From: an uncultured Desulfomonile sp.
Lineage (GTDB): Bacteria > Desulfobacterota > Desulfomonilia > Desulfomonilales > Desulfomonilaceae
Assembly (NCBI GenBank): GCA_903952205.1
Contig: CAJBEZ010000008.1
Span: forward strand, 62,001-126,000
Direction: 5' to 3'
DNA: 64,000 nt
How positions within the stretch are numbered: position 1 is the first letter of the stretch; each line of letters opens with the position of its first letter. A program made the translations under genes and the position numbers. Under the pieces are notes generated by a model. The model was not told the origin of the DNA, made no database searches, and saw only the letters and a list, made by a program, of their open reading frames with translations. Positions 41,608-50,332 of this stretch are shown in pieces.

Positions 41608-42441
41608 ATGCTAACGAAGAGGATCAATAGATACGGTTGGATGGAACGAATTTACAGGATAGCGGTAATTAGTTGCCGGTCCCTAATTTTTGTTTCATTG
41701 GGTATATTCTTGTTGAGTTGTGTGCCTTCAATGTTTCAGGCAAAGATGGCCGAAGACACTAAAAAAGTCGATGAAACTCGATCAACATTGATCAAGCCTA
41801 AGCTTGTTCAATCATCAGAAAGTCAAAAACTAAGTGGATCTAAAGAAATTCCGAAAAGCGACGGAGGGAATCTTCCCGCCCAAGATCTGAAAAGTAAGGT
41901 GGAGTTGATTCCCAAGCCACAGGGAAGACCTGATACCCAGGAAAGTCTTTCGCCAAAGACATTTAATGAATCGTCCGACAAAGATATCACTTCCAAGAGG
42001 CTGGTGGGAAAGGAAAAGGGAACAATTCATCCGGAATCCTACCAAATCAGAGGGGAAAAACCCAGTGATGTCAGGTCACACGATCCTGAAAGCGATGACT
42101 GGGATAAATCCGAGGCCAGTGAGCGAACTTTCAAGAAGCATAACCATCAAGATTACGTGACCAGAATAAGAAATCTTGCTATAGATGAAGTGAATAAAGA
42201 GCCCAATGCGATTCACGCAACTATTTGCAATGATTCCACCACGGACGATTGGATCTTAACGATATACTTCAGACCTAATAAAACGTTTAGTTACAAATCT
42301 TTCGTGTGGGATTCTATAGACGACAAATGGAATAGGGAGTACGAATCGGAAAAAATATCCTTGAATATGTGGAAAAAACATTTGACGTTTGCGTCATCCG
42401 GAAAAAAATGTAAGGTAATCAAAGGGACCAGCGACAAATAG
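41608..42441 (+). CDS. Lipoprotein of unknown function
   Basis: A 277-residue protein with a lipobox (FVSLGIFLLSCVPSMF; Cys about 38). Residues 45-170 are a long polar, Lys/Ser/Glu-rich region with low complexity that is probably disordered. The last 100 residues form a small domain (RIRNLAIDEVNKEPNAIHAT, DDWILTIYFRPNKTFSYKSF, KKHLTFASSGKKCKV). No family was recognised. It is first of two secreted proteins before the multihaem cytochrome; the next starts 36 bases on. The upstream 205 bases contain a 6-bp inverted repeat (GGATCA at 41482, TGATCC at 41497). Confidence 0.7.
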   Translation: MLTKRINRYGWMERIYRIAVISCRSLIFVSLGIFLLSCVPSMFQAKMAEDTKKVDETRSTLIKPKLVQSSESQKLSGSKEIPKSDGGNLPAQDLKSKVELIPKPQGRPDTQESLSPKTFNESSDKDITSKRLVGKEKGTIHPESYQIRGEKPSDVRSHDPESDDWDKSEASERTFKKHNHQDYVTRIRNLAIDEVNKEPNAIHATICNDSTTDDWILTIYFRPNKTFSYKSFVWDSIDDKWNREYESEKISLNMWKKHLTFASSGKKCKVIKGTSDK

Positions 42442-42477
42442 AGTTTCGAGCTTATTTATGGTTTACGGAGATGAGGC

Positions 42478-43071
42478 ATGACAAAAATTTCACATGTCAA
42501 CGAAGTTGGAGTTTCTATACGGTTGGTGGCTTTGGTCCGCATGGCCTTGATTATATCAATCCTTGCAATAGTGGTTGTAGATGATTCTGCATGCCAGGTT
42601 TCCTCCAAGCAGACTCGCGAGCAATGTGATGAATGTTGCAATAACTCGGGCTATGACGAGTACTATGCGGAGCAATGCCGACTGAAGTGCTTTAGAAATC
42701 ACGACCATTGTATTGGAACCAAGGGCGCTACGGTCGAGAAGCAGGCGCCTCCGAGAGATGAACCCCAACCCTCCACTAGAAGAGAACCCGTTCGACAGGA
42801 ACCTCAGGTTCAGAGCACGGAGAGGGAACCTAAGCCTAGAGTGGAGAGACCTCAACTTGTTTGGCCTAACCCCCTCAATCTCGTACCAGGCAGAGAAGTA
42901 GAGGCCGCTGCTCATATCCTTATTCTTAACGGCATACCTCCGCAACATCCGAATTATACCATGGCCTTAAGAGCAATACAGGATGTATTGGTAAATTTTG
43001 CGCGTAACAACCCAACGGGAGGAGCGTTACCAACGGCCCAGCTAGAAAGAATAATTTCGCAATTGAAGTGA
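42478..43071 (+). CDS. Secreted Cys-rich protein of unknown function
   Basis: A 197-residue protein. A hydrophobic N-terminal segment (LVRMALIISILAIVVVDDSA) is likely a signal peptide. The mature part begins with a compact Cys cluster, QCDECCNNSGYDEYYAEQC, then RLKCFRNHDHCIG, with six Cys within 40 residues. This could bind metal or form disulfides. A Pro/Arg/Glu-rich spacer (about 80 residues) follows, then a helical C-terminal domain (EVEAAAHILILNGIPPQHPN, ALRAIQDVLVNFARNN). No family recognised. It lies between a lipoprotein and a ten-haem cytochrome in the same direction and may belong with them. Confidence 0.7.
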   Translation: MTKISHVNEVGVSIRLVALVRMALIISILAIVVVDDSACQVSSKQTREQCDECCNNSGYDEYYAEQCRLKCFRNHDHCIGTKGATVEKQAPPRDEPQPSTRREPVRQEPQVQSTEREPKPRVERPQLVWPNPLNLVPGREVEAAAHILILNGIPPQHPNYTMALRAIQDVLVNFARNNPTGGALPTAQLERIISQLK

Positions 43072-43115
43072 CCGGGCTGATTCCATAAACAATTTTAGAC
43101 GGTGAACATGTTGTA

Positions 43116-45098
43116 ATGATGATCATGTTTGCCCGTCTCAGTGACAGGCAAGAGGCAAGCGACGAGACCTTGAATTACACCCAAGTAATCCTGTGTTTTT
43201 CCCTCTTTGCTCTGTGGCCGTTGTTGGGTGATGTCGTTTTTTGCAGGGAGCGACTAGATCCTTCCTTGTTTGCAATCGACTCCTCCGCCCCCACCAAACT
43301 TTATCCGGAATGGTGGGGTGAACCTCCAAGGATAGGACCGAAAAGCCCGTGCAGAAACCCTGGGACATGCGTGGAGTGTCATCCTGGGAATAAGGAGATG
43401 GACACCAATCACCCATTTCCTTGTGTGGCGTGCCATCTGGGTAATCCTCTTGCCACCGAAAAGAGTGAAGCGCACCAAGGACTTGTAATTGATCCGGGGG
43501 ATCTGAATCACGTCGAATTTACGTGCGGAAGGTGTCATCCAGAACATGCCGGTTACCTCAAGGTTTCTAGCATGGCTCTAGCCCCGAGACTGATAAATCA
43601 TACCAGGTTCGCATTTGGGAATCAGAATCAGGATGTTTTGACTTATGGAGTCAGAGAGACTTCAGTTTTGAAAGAGATTCCAGTTCCAAATTTGGCAGGA
43701 AACCAAGAAACCAAAAAACCCGAAACAGAGGGAGACATCAAGTTAATTCTGAAAAGTCTGGCCGATGACATGTTGAGGCGATCGTGTCTACGGTGCCACC
43801 TGTATACTCGTGGCTCCGACCGGGCCGGAGAGCAAAGAGGTCAGGGATGTTCCGCTTGCCACGTTCCATATTCCAACAGCGACTCCAACAAGCCTCATGA
43901 ACATGCTATCGTAAAATCTTTAGGCATTACACCGTGTCTTAAATGTCATAATTCCAACCACATAGGATGTGATTACGTAGGCCTGTTTGAGAAGGATTTC
44001 AACCGAGGGTTTTCCTCTCCAATTGTTAATGGCGCTCAACCGGCTCGAATTTATGGTTCAGAGCAGCACACCCTTAGATCGGACATACATTTCAGGAGGG
44101 GTTTGGTATGCTCAGATTGTCATCCTTCGGATCAACTGCATGGTAAATGGAAATCTGAACCCCTCCCTGAGCGTATTCGTAGGGTTTCTTGTGAAGGATG
44201 TCACGTGGATTTCAATCATCCCTTGATTGCAGGATCAGATGGTGGAAAAATTGCTCTTAAGAATAGATTGGGTAAAGTGGTTCCTGTTTTCCGGAACGAT
44301 GTCGCAGCCCACAATATCGATAAGCACAATAAGCTTCATTGCAGCGCATGTCACGCTGGTTGGTCCTTTCAAGATTATGGATTCCATCTCATGCTGGATG
44401 AACGGGCCGAATACTGGATGTGGTCAATTAACTCCTCTCAGAATGATCCTCAGATTCAAGCGCTGTTACATAAATTTGTAGGTGATTATGCGGCCCTGGT
44501 ACCTCCAAATCAACCATTCAAGCAACCACTGCCCGAAAAGGAATGGAATCTTCCGGTGACCAAAGACTGGCTAAGTGGAGAATCTAGTCCCGGCGCGTGG
44601 TTCAGGGGGTATACGATGCGAAGGTGGTCCAATCCGCCCTTGGGACTGGATTCTGCCGCAAAAGTAGCAATCATGAGGCCAATGAGACAGTATATGATTT
44701 CATGGGTCAAATCTGATGGAACTGTGATGCTGGACAGTGTTGTCCCCACAACTTCATTGGGTGGACCGGGACTGATAATGAACCCCTATTCTCCTCACAC
44801 AATACAGGAAAAAGGCAAGCAATGCCATGAGTGCCATGGGAATCCAAAATCCGTCGGCTTGGGTGAATGCCTAATTGGTCAGAACAAATTTTCGTTTAAG
44901 CCAATTCTCAGTCCTGAAACAAATATTAAAGGTAACATTTTTAGATGGGACGCCCTGCTTGACCAAGACGGACGCCCCATTCAGTCAAGTTCATATCTGG
45001 GGGCAGGACCACTTGACTCTGAACTTTTCTTGAGGCTGTTATTTCCAGGAACACGATTTAGAACTATCTGGAGTGAGTACCTCGAAGGATCCAACTGA
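43116..45098 (+). CDS. Ten-haem c-type cytochrome
   Basis: A 660-residue exported protein with ten CxxCH haem sites: CVECH, CVACH, CGRCH, CLRCH, CSACH, CLKCH, CSDCH, CEGCH, CSACH and CHECH, spread from about residue 85 to 570. An N-terminal hydrophobic segment (VILCFSLFALWPLLGDVVF) serves as signal. No catalytic module such as nitrite reductase was recognised; the last 200 residues before the final site lack haem motifs and may be a docking or membrane-facing part (TMRRWSNPPLGLDSAAKVAI). It probably carries electrons in the periplasm or to the surface. Haem count is direct; role is inferred from the type. Confidence 0.88.
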   Translation: MMIMFARLSDRQEASDETLNYTQVILCFSLFALWPLLGDVVFCRERLDPSLFAIDSSAPTKLYPEWWGEPPRIGPKSPCRNPGTCVECHPGNKEMDTNHPFPCVACHLGNPLATEKSEAHQGLVIDPGDLNHVEFTCGRCHPEHAGYLKVSSMALAPRLINHTRFAFGNQNQDVLTYGVRETSVLKEIPVPNLAGNQETKKPETEGDIKLILKSLADDMLRRSCLRCHLYTRGSDRAGEQRGQGCSACHVPYSNSDSNKPHEHAIVKSLGITPCLKCHNSNHIGCDYVGLFEKDFNRGFSSPIVNGAQPARIYGSEQHTLRSDIHFRRGLVCSDCHPSDQLHGKWKSEPLPERIRRVSCEGCHVDFNHPLIAGSDGGKIALKNRLGKVVPVFRNDVAAHNIDKHNKLHCSACHAGWSFQDYGFHLMLDERAEYWMWSINSSQNDPQIQALLHKFVGDYAALVPPNQPFKQPLPEKEWNLPVTKDWLSGESSPGAWFRGYTMRRWSNPPLGLDSAAKVAIMRPMRQYMISWVKSDGTVMLDSVVPTTSLGGPGLIMNPYSPHTIQEKGKQCHECHGNPKSVGLGECLIGQNKFSFKPILSPETNIKGNIFRWDALLDQDGRPIQSSSYLGAGPLDSELFLRLLFPGTRFRTIWSEYLEGSN

Positions 45099-45259
45099 GG
45101 TTTGCCCTTAAGACAGCAAAACCGTATCAATCAAGCTCCATCAAATCCTAGAACCCTGCGTTGAGCCAACTCCAGCTTGACATCATTAACTTTATGAGTT
45201 TAAATTCAAAGTCTATCGACAATTTAATTGTTACATCTATTTTGTCATCGTTGGGAAAA

Positions 45260-45547
45260 ATGAAAATTACGTTAGAACAGGTAGATTATGTGTCGGCTCT
45301 CGGAAGATTGGCCCTGTCTCCTGACGAAAAAACCAAATTCATGGGCCAATTGGACGACATTCTTAAATACATGGATACTCTTGAGTCAGTGTCAACCGAC
45401 AATGTCGAGCCGATGGCTGGACCGGTAGAGCTGTTTACTCCTCTGAGAGAAGATTTGGTAAGGCCATCGCTCTCAGTTGACCAGGCATTGGCAAATGCGC
45501 CATCCTCTGACGGTTCATCCTTTGTTGTTCCGAAAATCATCGAATAA
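45260..45547 (+). CDS. gatC: Aspartyl/glutamyl-tRNA amidotransferase subunit C
   Basis: A 95-residue GatC. The ATG at 45260 begins MKITLEQVDYVSALGRLALS, the normal N-terminus of the family, so an upstream ATG at 45161 was rejected. LDDILKYMDTLESVSTDNVE and PLREDLVRPSL are family blocks. GatC stabilises GatA in the GatCAB complex that makes Gln-tRNA(Gln) or Asn-tRNA(Asn) from the misacylated forms. gatA follows after 41 bases, gatB after that. Confidence 0.92.
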   Translation: MKITLEQVDYVSALGRLALSPDEKTKFMGQLDDILKYMDTLESVSTDNVEPMAGPVELFTPLREDLVRPSLSVDQALANAPSSDGSSFVVPKIIE

Positions 45548-45588
45548 CCAATTTGTTTGGTTTTAGAATTCGTTTAAGGGGAAAATAG

Positions 45589-47049
45589 GTGTCTCACCTT
45601 TATGAAAAAACGGCCTCTGATTTGGCGGGACTTTTGCGTTCAGGAAAAGTCTCATCAGTGGAAATCACTGAGTCCGTGCTTAGCAGAATTGAGTCCTTGG
45701 AACCAGCGGTTCATTCATATGTGAACGTGTATCCTGATTTAGCTGTTTCCATGGCCAAGAAAGCCGACGAGGACATTCGCAGAGGAACGGCAAAAGCATT
45801 AACAGGAATCCCAATCGCCATAAAAGACAATATGTGTCTGGAAGGCAGGAAAACAACGTGTGGTTCGCACATATTGGCCAATTTCAGGCCACCCTTCGAT
45901 TCCAGCGTAGTCAAACTGATCAAGGATGAGCGAATGGTGATCCTAGGAAGCGCTAACATGGATGAGTTCGCAATGGGATCATCAACGGAAACATCATGTT
46001 GGGGAACTACCCACAATCCATGGGACATCGAAAGGACGCCGGGAGGATCAAGTGGAGGTTCGGCTGCCGCAGTGGCGTGTGGCCAGGCTATAGTATCGCT
46101 TGGATCAGATACCGGTGGCTCTATAAGGCTTCCAGCTTCGTTCTGCGGCGTTACGGGAATGAAACCGACATATGGGGCTGTTTCTAGATTTGGACTAGTC
46201 GCCTATGCTTCCAGCCTCGATCAGATTGGCCCATTTGCTAGGGATATTAGAGATATGTCCCTACTTTTGAACCTAATATACAAACATGACTCACTTGACT
46301 CTACTTCTGTAGAAATTGGCCATTCCGATTTCACATCGTTCCTCGATAATTCTGTGTCCGGCATGACATTGGGTCTTCCTACCGAGTTCTTTGGTAAACT
46401 TACGAACGAAGATGTGGAAAAGAATTTGTCGGAGGCAAGAAGGATTTTTGAAAAACAGGGCGTGAACTTTGTTGAGTTGTCATTGCCTTCTTTGGATTAT
46501 GGGATTGCCGCATATTACATCATTGCTCCGTGCGAAGCGTCGTCGAATCTTGCAAGATATGATGGAGTGAAATATGGCCATCGGGCTGAAAAATTCGACA
46601 ACATGATAGATATGTACTGTAGAACTAGGGCTGAAGGCTTCGGTCAAGAGGCCAAGCGCCGGATAATGCTGGGCACTTACGCTCTTTCATCAGGTTATTA
46701 CGATGCCTATTACCTCAAGGCCGCAAAAATTAGGACTCTGATCACGCAGGATTTTAAGAAAGCTTTTGAGTCATGCGACGCTATTCTCAGCCCTGTTGCT
46801 CCAGCCCCAGCTTTCAAAATTGGTGAAAAAATTGACGACCCTATTCAAATGTATTTAACGGATGTTTTTACAATACCTGTGAACATGGCTGGTCTGCCGG
46901 GTATTTCGTGTCCTGCAGGGTTCTCGAGGGATGGGCTTCCAATAGGTATGCAGCTTATATCATCTCACTTTCAAGAATCAAAACTGGTCCAGTTGGTATC
47001 AGCGTTCCAGAGAGAAACCGATCACCACCTAAAGCGACCAGCCATATAG
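45589..47049 (+). CDS. gatA: Aspartyl/glutamyl-tRNA amidotransferase subunit A
   Basis: A 486-residue amidase-signature protein. The Ser-Ser-Lys triad lies in [20 protein letters not shown] (Lys) and [20 protein letters not shown] with the [20 protein letters not shown] block (catalytic Ser). It releases ammonia from glutamine for GatB. The start is GTG at 45589 with AAGGGGA upstream. The overall length and end ([20 protein letters not shown]) are normal. It lies between gatC and gatB in a three-gene operon. Confidence 0.95.
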   Translation: MSHLYEKTASDLAGLLRSGKVSSVEITESVLSRIESLEPAVHSYVNVYPDLAVSMAKKADEDIRRGTAKALTGIPIAIKDNMCLEGRKTTCGSHILANFRPPFDSSVVKLIKDERMVILGSANMDEFAMGSSTETSCWGTTHNPWDIERTPGGSSGGSAAAVACGQAIVSLGSDTGGSIRLPASFCGVTGMKPTYGAVSRFGLVAYASSLDQIGPFARDIRDMSLLLNLIYKHDSLDSTSVEIGHSDFTSFLDNSVSGMTLGLPTEFFGKLTNEDVEKNLSEARRIFEKQGVNFVELSLPSLDYGIAAYYIIAPCEASSNLARYDGVKYGHRAEKFDNMIDMYCRTRAEGFGQEAKRRIMLGTYALSSGYYDAYYLKAAKIRTLITQDFKKAFESCDAILSPVAPAPAFKIGEKIDDPIQMYLTDVFTIPVNMAGLPGISCPAGFSRDGLPIGMQLISSHFQESKLVQLVSAFQRETDHHLKRPAI

Positions 47050-47059
47050 GATGTATAGA

Positions 47060-48499
47060 ATGGAATTTGAATCTGTCATAGGTCTTGAGGTACATGCTCA
47101 ACTTCTTACTGAAACTAAGGCCTTTTGCTCCTGCACAACCAAATTTGGATCCGCCCCCAACTCAAACACCTGTCCGATCTGTCTGGGGATGCCGGGTTCG
47201 CTTCCAGTATTGAACAAGAGAGCGCTTGAATTTACAGTATTAATGGCCATTGCTTGTAATTGTGAAATCAATGAGATTAGCCGGTTTGCAAGAAAAAACT
47301 ATTATTACCCTGATCTTCCCAAAAACTATCAAATATCTCAATATGAACTTCCTGTTGCAGAGCATGGTTGGGTAGATGTTGATACTTCAACAGGCTTCAA
47401 GAGGATTGGTATTACACGAATTCACATGGAGGAAGACGCCGGTAAGTTGATTCATGACGATAGAAAACCGGTTTCTTACGTCGATCTGAATAGAACAGGC
47501 GTTCCACTAATAGAAATTGTATCCGAGCCTGACATGAGATCACCTGAAGACGCTGCGGCCTACCTTAAATCTCTCCATTCAATATTAGTCTATCTTGGAA
47601 TTTGTGATGGCAACATGGAAGAAGGAAGTTTCAGGTGCGACGCAAACGTTTCAATAAGGCCGAAGGGTCAGACCTATCTGGGGACGAAAACCGAATTAAA
47701 GAACATGAACTCCTTCAAGAATGTTCAAAAAGGTTTACAACATGAGATCGAAAGACATGAAAATACTTTGTTGGGGGGCGGAAATCTGATTCAGGAGACA
47801 AGATTGTTTGATCCGGCCTCTGGCACAACAATTTCGATGAGAAGTAAAGAACAGGCGCATGATTATCGCTACTTTCCGGATCCTGATCTTCTTCCTCTCA
47901 GGGTTGATCTGGAACTAATTGAAAGAATGCGCAAGTCTTTACCCGAACTTGCCTGTCAAAAAAAAGAACGGTTTGTTAGGGATTTTGGCATACCAGAATA
48001 TGATGCTGGAGTCCTCACAGCAGAACGCTCTCTAGCAGAATATTTTGAAAAAGCTGTTGAAATCTTTCCAAATCCCAAATCAGTAAGTAACTGGATGATG
48101 ACCGAATTTATGCGTTTTCTAAAAGCTTCCGGTACGGCAATTGTAAGCGCTCCGGTTCAGCCATCGGACCTGGCTGGCCTATTGTCTATGATGGAGAGAG
48201 GCGCCATTTCCGGCAAGATCGGAAAGGTGGTCTTTGAAGAGATGTGGAAGACAGGTAAGGACTCTAACCAGATAGTTGAAGAAAGGGGGTTGGTTCAGGT
48301 TTCAGACGTGACAGAGATTACTGATATGATTCGTAAGATACTTTTGGATAATCCCGGAGAAGTCACGCGTTACCTGAATGGGAAAACCCAGTTAATTGCC
48401 TTCTTCGTGGGCCAGACTATGAAAGCCACCAGAGGGAGGGCTAACCCTCAGATCGTGAATGAAATTTTAACCGATGAACTGGAGAAACTAAGGAATTAA
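47060..48499 (+). CDS. gatB: Aspartyl/glutamyl-tRNA amidotransferase subunit B
   Basis: A 479-residue GatB. The ATG at 47060 gives [20 protein letters not shown], the family start, with AGGA eight bases before; an ATG at 47051 is the alternative. [20 protein letters not shown] is the zinc-binding part, [20 protein letters not shown] the kinase site, and the C-terminal helical domain ([20 protein letters not shown]) binds tRNA. It phosphorylates and amidates Glu/Asp on tRNA. Presence of the full GatCAB set suggests that the organism lacks either GlnRS or AsnRS, or uses it for one of them. Confidence 0.95.
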   Translation: MEFESVIGLEVHAQLLTETKAFCSCTTKFGSAPNSNTCPICLGMPGSLPVLNKRALEFTVLMAIACNCEINEISRFARKNYYYPDLPKNYQISQYELPVAEHGWVDVDTSTGFKRIGITRIHMEEDAGKLIHDDRKPVSYVDLNRTGVPLIEIVSEPDMRSPEDAAAYLKSLHSILVYLGICDGNMEEGSFRCDANVSIRPKGQTYLGTKTELKNMNSFKNVQKGLQHEIERHENTLLGGGNLIQETRLFDPASGTTISMRSKEQAHDYRYFPDPDLLPLRVDLELIERMRKSLPELACQKKERFVRDFGIPEYDAGVLTAERSLAEYFEKAVEIFPNPKSVSNWMMTEFMRFLKASGTAIVSAPVQPSDLAGLLSMMERGAISGKIGKVVFEEMWKTGKDSNQIVEERGLVQVSDVTEITDMIRKILLDNPGEVTRYLNGKTQLIAFFVGQTMKATRGRANPQIVNEILTDELEKLRN

Positions 48500-48528
48500 T
48501 TGAGGATTAATCCTGTGATTACAGAAAC

Positions 48529-49209
48529 CTAGTAACCCTGTTTTATCTTGGACTTATCGTCTTTTTTTATTTGCTTGGTCGTAGGTTTTGATTTGGTCGT
48601 TTTATTAGGTGGGTCTTTGATCGGGACCTGAGGTTGGGATTCATTTTCAAGTCCACCTATTTTCTGTAGTTGATTCTCAAGGGCTCTCCATGTCGCCGCA
48701 AATTCTCCCGCTTGCTGTTGCAAACTGCTAAGTGCTTCTCTTGCGTCCAGAAACGTTTGCAATGATTTGAGTTCTTCAGTCATGTCTATCTGCCATGGGG
48801 ATTTTGGATCCGTCCTGACGAGACGTATTAGGCGATTTCCACCCTTTAGGGTTCGAAGCTGCAAGATAGCGACTACATCATCTACTTTTACCAAAGTTGG
48901 TGGCGTGACAGGATCAAGAATATTTAAAAGGACAATCTGTTCAGGAGGTTGATCCAGTTTATATTGCGCCTCAATTTGCTTTGCCAAATCGAGAGAATTC
49001 GATGAAACAAGTTTTCTCGAATTTTGAACATTGTGAGCGTTCATTCTTTCACGATAAAGCACAAAAACTTCTTCAGGTTTGACAGGAGCCATGTCGCAGC
49101 CTGCCATCATCATGACGGGCAGAATCAGAATTGTAACAACATGAAACATCACCAGTTTGTGGCAGAGGATCCTGATTTCTTGAAATAGAGGGTGATTGGA
49201 TAAAATCAT
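48529..49209 (-). CDS. Lipoprotein of unknown function
   Basis: A 226-residue protein with a lipobox near residue 39 (TILILPVMMMAGCDMAPVKP). The mature N-terminal domain (EEVFVLYRERMNAHNVQNSR, then KVDDVVAILQLRTLKGGNRL and DPKSPWQIDM) resembles small stress-type NTF2-like lipoprotein domains (DUF4878 kind), but I hold this loosely. The tail of 45 residues is rich in Lys, Pro and Thr. Its start at 49209 lacks a clear ribosome site, and an ATG at 49149 is possible. It ends 30 bases from gatB's stop, on the other strand, and follows the sensor kinases. Confidence 0.65.
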   Translation of the reverse strand: MILSNHPLFQEIRILCHKLVMFHVVTILILPVMMMAGCDMAPVKPEEVFVLYRERMNAHNVQNSRKLVSSNSLDLAKQIEAQYKLDQPPEQIVLLNILDPVTPPTLVKVDDVVAILQLRTLKGGNRLIRLVRTDPKSPWQIDMTEELKSLQTFLDAREALSSLQQQAGEFAATWRALENQLQKIGGLENESQPQVPIKDPPNKTTKSKPTTKQIKKDDKSKIKQGY

Positions 49210-49223
49210 CTTGGTCTTTCAAT

Positions 49224-50330
49224 TCAATTAGAGTTTCCACACTGCACGGATGGAAACCAAATTCTGACCGTTGTGCCTGCACCCAAAGAGCTTTCAATGT
49301 CTATGGTTCCTTGGTGAAGATCCATAATTTCTTTGCAGATAGACAGTCCCAGTCCAGAACCAGCCTCTCCATTGGTTCCCCTCGCTTTTCCACGATGAAA
49401 CGGCAGGAAAACCTGTTCCAGTTCTTCATCTCCGAGGCCTGCCCCGTTGTCTACGACAGTCGCCATAACCCCTTGGCAATGTTGCCTTAGGTATTCAGAT
49501 GAATTAACAACTATTTTTCCACCTAAAGGGGAAAACTTAATAGCGTTACTCAATAAGTTATTCATAACTCTAGTTATTTGCCCCAGGTCTCCCAAGACCT
49601 TGGGAGCCTTGGTATCTAGATTGGCTTCAATTTGAATATTTTTGGAGGTGGCGAATGTTCTCAGGGTCTGTATGCTTTGATTAAACGCAAGATTCAGATC
49701 CAACAGGAATGGGCGCAGTTGTACAACTCCCGATTCCAACCTCAAGAGCTCTAGTAAGGAATTAATGAATAGAAGCTGTTGTTTGCCCGATTCAAACATC
49801 CTATCGACATTTTGGGCAAGATTCCGGGGTATGTCGCTTTTTTTCAAAAGCTCCATGGTTCCAAGCAATGCCTGAAAAGGGGCTCTGACTTCATGAGTCA
49901 AGACCGACAGCAGTTTGGCTTGTTTCCGGTTTACCTCTTCCGCCTGTTTTCGGAGTTTGTTTCTCTCAACAAGGCTGTTAATCATGAGGGATATCTTCCT
50001 GGGGTCAGCGTTCAGGAGTTCACGCTTTTCCAGATAACTGTCGGCCCCTGCTTCGAAAGCTTCGTTCCAGGCGTCAAGAGTCTCCATTGACGAACTTATG
50101 ATCACCGTGCCATGAGGATACTTCTCTTTTATTTTTCTACATATGTCCACACCATTACCATCGGGAAACATGATGTCTAGGATTACAACGTCAAATCCTC
50201 TTGAAGCTTCTTCCAACGCCTGTTTTGCACTTGAGGCTTCCTGAATGTCGAATATAGATCCTAGCATAAGCCTTACTCTGTTTCTTATTATATTCTCGTC
50301 ATCCGCTAGGAGTAGGGAGAACCTGGCCAT
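49224..50330 (-). CDS. Response regulator-histidine kinase hybrid
   Basis: A 368-residue soluble protein with an N-terminal receiver (FSLLLADDENIIRNRVRLML; phospho-acceptor Asp in DVVILDIMFPDGNG), then a HisKA dimer helix (LLSVLTHEVRAPFQALLGTM) and an HATPase_c domain (NNLLSNAIKFSPLGGKIVVN, VVDNGAGLGDEELEQVF, and GSGLGLSICKEIM). There is no membrane segment and no output domain. The ATG at 50330 directly follows the upstream stop at 50333; an earlier ATG at 50372 would overlap. With the other kinase gene just before it, phosphoryl transfer from that kinase's His to this receiver is probable. Confidence 0.85.
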   Translation of the reverse strand: MARFSLLLADDENIIRNRVRLMLGSIFDIQEASSAKQALEEASRGFDVVILDIMFPDGNGVDICRKIKEKYPHGTVIISSSMETLDAWNEAFEAGADSYLEKRELLNADPRKISLMINSLVERNKLRKQAEEVNRKQAKLLSVLTHEVRAPFQALLGTMELLKKSDIPRNLAQNVDRMFESGKQQLLFINSLLELLRLESGVVQLRPFLLDLNLAFNQSIQTLRTFATSKNIQIEANLDTKAPKVLGDLGQITRVMNNLLSNAIKFSPLGGKIVVNSSEYLRQHCQGVMATVVDNGAGLGDEELEQVFLPFHRGKARGTNGEAGSGLGLSICKEIMDLHQGTIDIESSLGAGTTVRIWFPSVQCGNSN

Positions 50331-50332
50331 GA

